A model generated the notes under the pieces. The model made no database searches. It was not told the DNA's origin and saw only the letters and a program-made list of their open reading frames with translations. Source: Tersicoccus phoenicis (GTDB taxonomy: Bacteria; Actinomycetota; Actinomycetes; Actinomycetales; Micrococcaceae). Taken from it: DNA of 64,000 bases. Positions 62,535 through 64,000 of this stretch are shown one piece after another. Made by a program: the position numbers and the translations under genes. Each line of letters opens with the position of its first letter. Within the stretch, counting starts at the first letter, position 1. The stretch covers positions 62,001 through 126,000 of the forward strand of contig NZ_MRDE01000072.1 of the NCBI RefSeq assembly GCF_001968835.1, in the 5' to 3' direction.

Positions 62535-62561
62535 GCCCGCTTCGCGGGCACCGCCATTCTG
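62535..62561 (-). promoter_or_regulatory. Promoter box and leader hairpin of the YhhQ-like gene
   Basis: CAGAAT (62561-62556, minus) is a likely -10 box; the transcript would start near 62549 with a 6-bp stem hairpin (62535-62549) at its very 5' end. I could not match the leader to a known preQ1 riboswitch class. Confidence 0.35.
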
Positions 62562-62624
62562 TCACGCGTCGTTCGCCGCGGTGGAGCGACCTTGGGGTGC
62601 AGTCCGGGTGCAGTCCGCAGGGTG

Positions 62625-62630
62625 AACAAT
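62625..62630 (+). promoter_or_regulatory. -10 box of pdxK
   Basis: AACAAT, 7 nt before the ATG at 62638. Confidence 0.4.
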
Positions 62631-62637
62631 GGTGCCC

Positions 62638-63486
62638 ATGGCACAACTCCCCTCTGCAGCCTCACCCGACGCGCCCGCCGCGCCCGACGCGCCCGCAGTC
62701 GTCCTGACCATCGCCGGGTCCGAAGCGACCGGCGGGGCCGGCGCCCAGACCGATCTGAAGACGTTCCAGCAGTCCGGGGTGTTCGGGATCGCCGCCCTGA
62801 CCTGCATCGTCTCGTTCGACCCCAAGAACGACTGGAACCACCGCTTCGTCCCGGTCGAACCGCAGGTCATCACCGACCAGCTGGAGGCCATCTCCGCGGC
62901 CTACACCATCGAGACCGTGAAGATCGGCATGCTCGGCACCCCCGCGACCATCGAGGTGGTGGCCGGGTGGCTCGCCGAGCACACGCCGCGCACCGTGGTG
63001 CTCGATCCGGTCCTGATCTGCAAGGGACAGGAGCCCGGCGCCGCGCTGGACACCGATCAGGCACTCAAACAGCACATCCTGCCGCGCGCCACGTTCGTGA
63101 CGCCCAACCACTTCGAGTCGATCCAGCTCTCCGGCATGACGGACATCGACTCGGTGGAGGACCTGACCGAGGCCGCACGCCGCATCCACGACGCCAGCGG
63201 CGCCGTCGTGCTCGCCAAGGGCGGCGTCCGGCTGGCCGGCGACTCGGCCCAGGACGTGTTCTTCGACGGGAGCCACGTCGACATCCTGACGGCACCGAAG
63301 ATCGGTGACGTGGCCGTCAGCGGCGCGGGCTGTACGCTGGCGGCCGCGGTCGCCGCGGAGCTCGGCAAGGGCGCGGACCCGCTGACCGCGGCCCGCACCG
63401 CGAAATCCCTGGTGACGGCGGCGATCCAGGGTCGGGTCTCGTCCAACGCACCGTTCGACGCCGTGTGGCAGGGCGCTGCAGGCTGA
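62638..63486 (+). CDS. pdxK: Pyridoxal/pyridoxine kinase (ThiD-like PdxK)
   Basis: A 282-aa ribokinase-fold enzyme. The sequence follows the PdxK branch of the ThiD family: VLTIAGSEATGGAGAQTDLK, then IETVKIGMLGT, DPVLICKGQEPGAALDTDQA and ATFVTPNHFESIQLSGM, and the catalytic loop GAGCTLAAAVAAELGKGADP. Such enzymes phosphorylate vitamin B6 vitamers and sometimes hydroxymethylpyrimidine. ATG 62638 is preferred to ATG 62629 because AACAAT then sits 7 nt upstream. A Pro/Ala-rich N-terminal tail precedes the fold. Confidence 0.88.
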   Translation: MAQLPSAASPDAPAAPDAPAVVLTIAGSEATGGAGAQTDLKTFQQSGVFGIAALTCIVSFDPKNDWNHRFVPVEPQVITDQLEAISAAYTIETVKIGMLGTPATIEVVAGWLAEHTPRTVVLDPVLICKGQEPGAALDTDQALKQHILPRATFVTPNHFESIQLSGMTDIDSVEDLTEAARRIHDASGAVVLAKGGVRLAGDSAQDVFFDGSHVDILTAPKIGDVAVSGAGCTLAAAVAAELGKGADPLTAARTAKSLVTAAIQGRVSSNAPFDAVWQGAAG

Positions 63487-63728
63487 GCAGGGCGATCGGC
63501 AGCTTCCTTATCATCGTTGCGGCAGGTCACGGCACGGTCAAGATCCGGCCGCGCATCGTTGACATGTGACCAACCTGACATCAGGGTAGGAGTCAACCGC
63601 TGTCGCTCGATGGCGGCCACCGGAGTCATCCGGGTCATCACCGCACGCGAGCAGAACCTTCCCGTCGCGCCGCTGCGTCCCGATCGGACGCGGACGCGAT
63701 GTTCTGCTCGCCCTCTTCGAGGAGAAGC
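63487..63728. other. Upstream region of the secreted protein gene
   Basis: I see no gene here. GAGGAGAAGC just before the ATG at 63729 is a strong ribosome binding site. No confident promoter box was found. Confidence 0.4.
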
Positions 63729-64000
63729 ATGAAAAGAGCGCGCAACCGGGGCCTGGGACGGGCCCTGCTGGCGACCCTGACAGGTGCCGCACTCGTGACG
63801 AGTTTCGCGACACCCGCCATGGCCGACCAGAATTCTGGTCCCACCCCCCCGGCCCAGGGGCTGAAGTCACAGCCCGTCAAGGCCACCAAGATCTCGCCCC
63901 GGCTCGCCAGCGCGTCGGGGCAGACTTCTGTATTCGTCCAGTTCACCGGTCAGGGTGCGTTCGACCGCACCCAGCCCGTCGGCGTCAAACGCGGCACGCA
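63729..64000 (+). CDS. Secreted protein, N-terminal part (possible subtilisin-like peptidase)
   Basis: The window ends inside this gene after 90 codons. The signal peptide is clear: MKRARNRGLGRALLATLTGA, ending TPAMA, with cleavage likely after residue 32. The mature start (QTSVFVQFTGQGAFDRTQP) resembles the propeptide region of actinobacterial subtilisin-like (S8) secreted peptidases, but no catalytic motif is within view, so the enzyme class is a guess. GAGGAG precedes the ATG. Confidence 0.55.
   Translation, partial: MKRARNRGLGRALLATLTGAALVTSFATPAMADQNSGPTPPAQGLKSQPVKATKISPRLASASGQTSVFVQFTGQGAFDRTQPVGVKRGT

Noticed and set aside
62436-62560. preQ1 riboswitch in the leader of the YhhQ-like gene
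   Set aside because: Only a short hairpin is visible; the conserved loop and A-rich tail of known preQ1 classes are absent, so it is reported only as a structured leader.

Overview
The window is a 64 kb piece of chromosome from a high-GC, Gram-positive actinobacterium. The support is very GC-rich third codon positions throughout, GTP-dependent PEP carboxykinase, an Lhr helicase next to a Nei-type glycosylase, a stand-alone LigD-type polymerase, Crp/GlxR-like operators, and many start codons placed 6-7 nt after a TAnnnT box (leaderless promoters). The flgL tail and fliW at the left edge indicate a flagellated organism. I cannot name the genus. No rRNA, insertion sequence, prophage or CRISPR array was seen.

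Layout. 1-463: end of a flagellar operon (flgL tail, fliW). 544-3586 (-): cstA, a YbdD-like gene and an unknown gene. 3809-6439: a quinone oxidoreductase, tRNA-Ser(TGA), an AAA ATPase and a palindromic repeat block. 6581-15671: a very large secreted nuclease/5'-nucleotidase, an FAD-dependent protein and a prolyl oligopeptidase. 15709-19696: tRNA-Ser(GCT), an ArsR-type regulator with a coupled 70-aa protein, and two MFS transporters. 19802-24518: phosphohexomutase, a DUF559-like nuclease gene bracketed by palindromic repeats, and pckG. 24842-28093: tRNA-Arg(ACG), a flavin disulfide oxidoreductase, a histidine phosphatase and a winged-helix regulator. 28737-33565: a tandem glycine riboswitch and gcvP-gcvT-gcvH. 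33625-36194: two consecutive RES-type toxin-antitoxin modules. 36267-38876 (-): LigD-type polymerase and an ATP-dependent DNA ligase. 39010-40911: upp, tadA, tRNA-Ser(CGA) and a truncated gene between palindromic elements. 41031-45102: a metabolic and repair operon and a lipoprotein. 45155-52004: lhr, a Nei-type glycosylase and an RluA-type pseudouridine synthase. 52133-57842: SRPBCC and SDR genes, GH76, a DUF4916 gene, a FUSC-type membrane protein, and a second DUF559 gene bracketed by twin hairpins. 58043-63486: tgt, an ABC transporter, a queuosine-precursor transporter and pdxK. 63729-end: start of a secreted protein.

How parts work together. Central carbon: cstA, pckG and the gcv operon each carry a GTGA-N6-TCAC site and may share cyclic-AMP-type control, while the gcv operon also reads glycine through its riboswitch. 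tRNA modification: TadA would act on the tRNA-Arg(ACG) encoded here, and Tgt with the YhhQ-type importer forms a queuosine salvage route. DNA repair: Lhr with the Nei-type glycosylase, LigD-type polymerase and the ligase.

Most unusual signal. Two unrelated-in-sequence DUF559/PD-(D/E)XK-type genes (21440-22381 and 56874-57842) each have palindromic elements on both sides, with a different repeat family at each locus. Each also has TTGTCCACA 9-mers upstream. The two 61-nt hairpins at the second locus differ by compensatory base-pair changes, so base pairing itself appears to be conserved. A third locus (40468-40911) has related-looking palindromes around a truncated gene. I propose these as nuclease-linked selfish or regulatory repeats. 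This is a hypothesis from sequence only.
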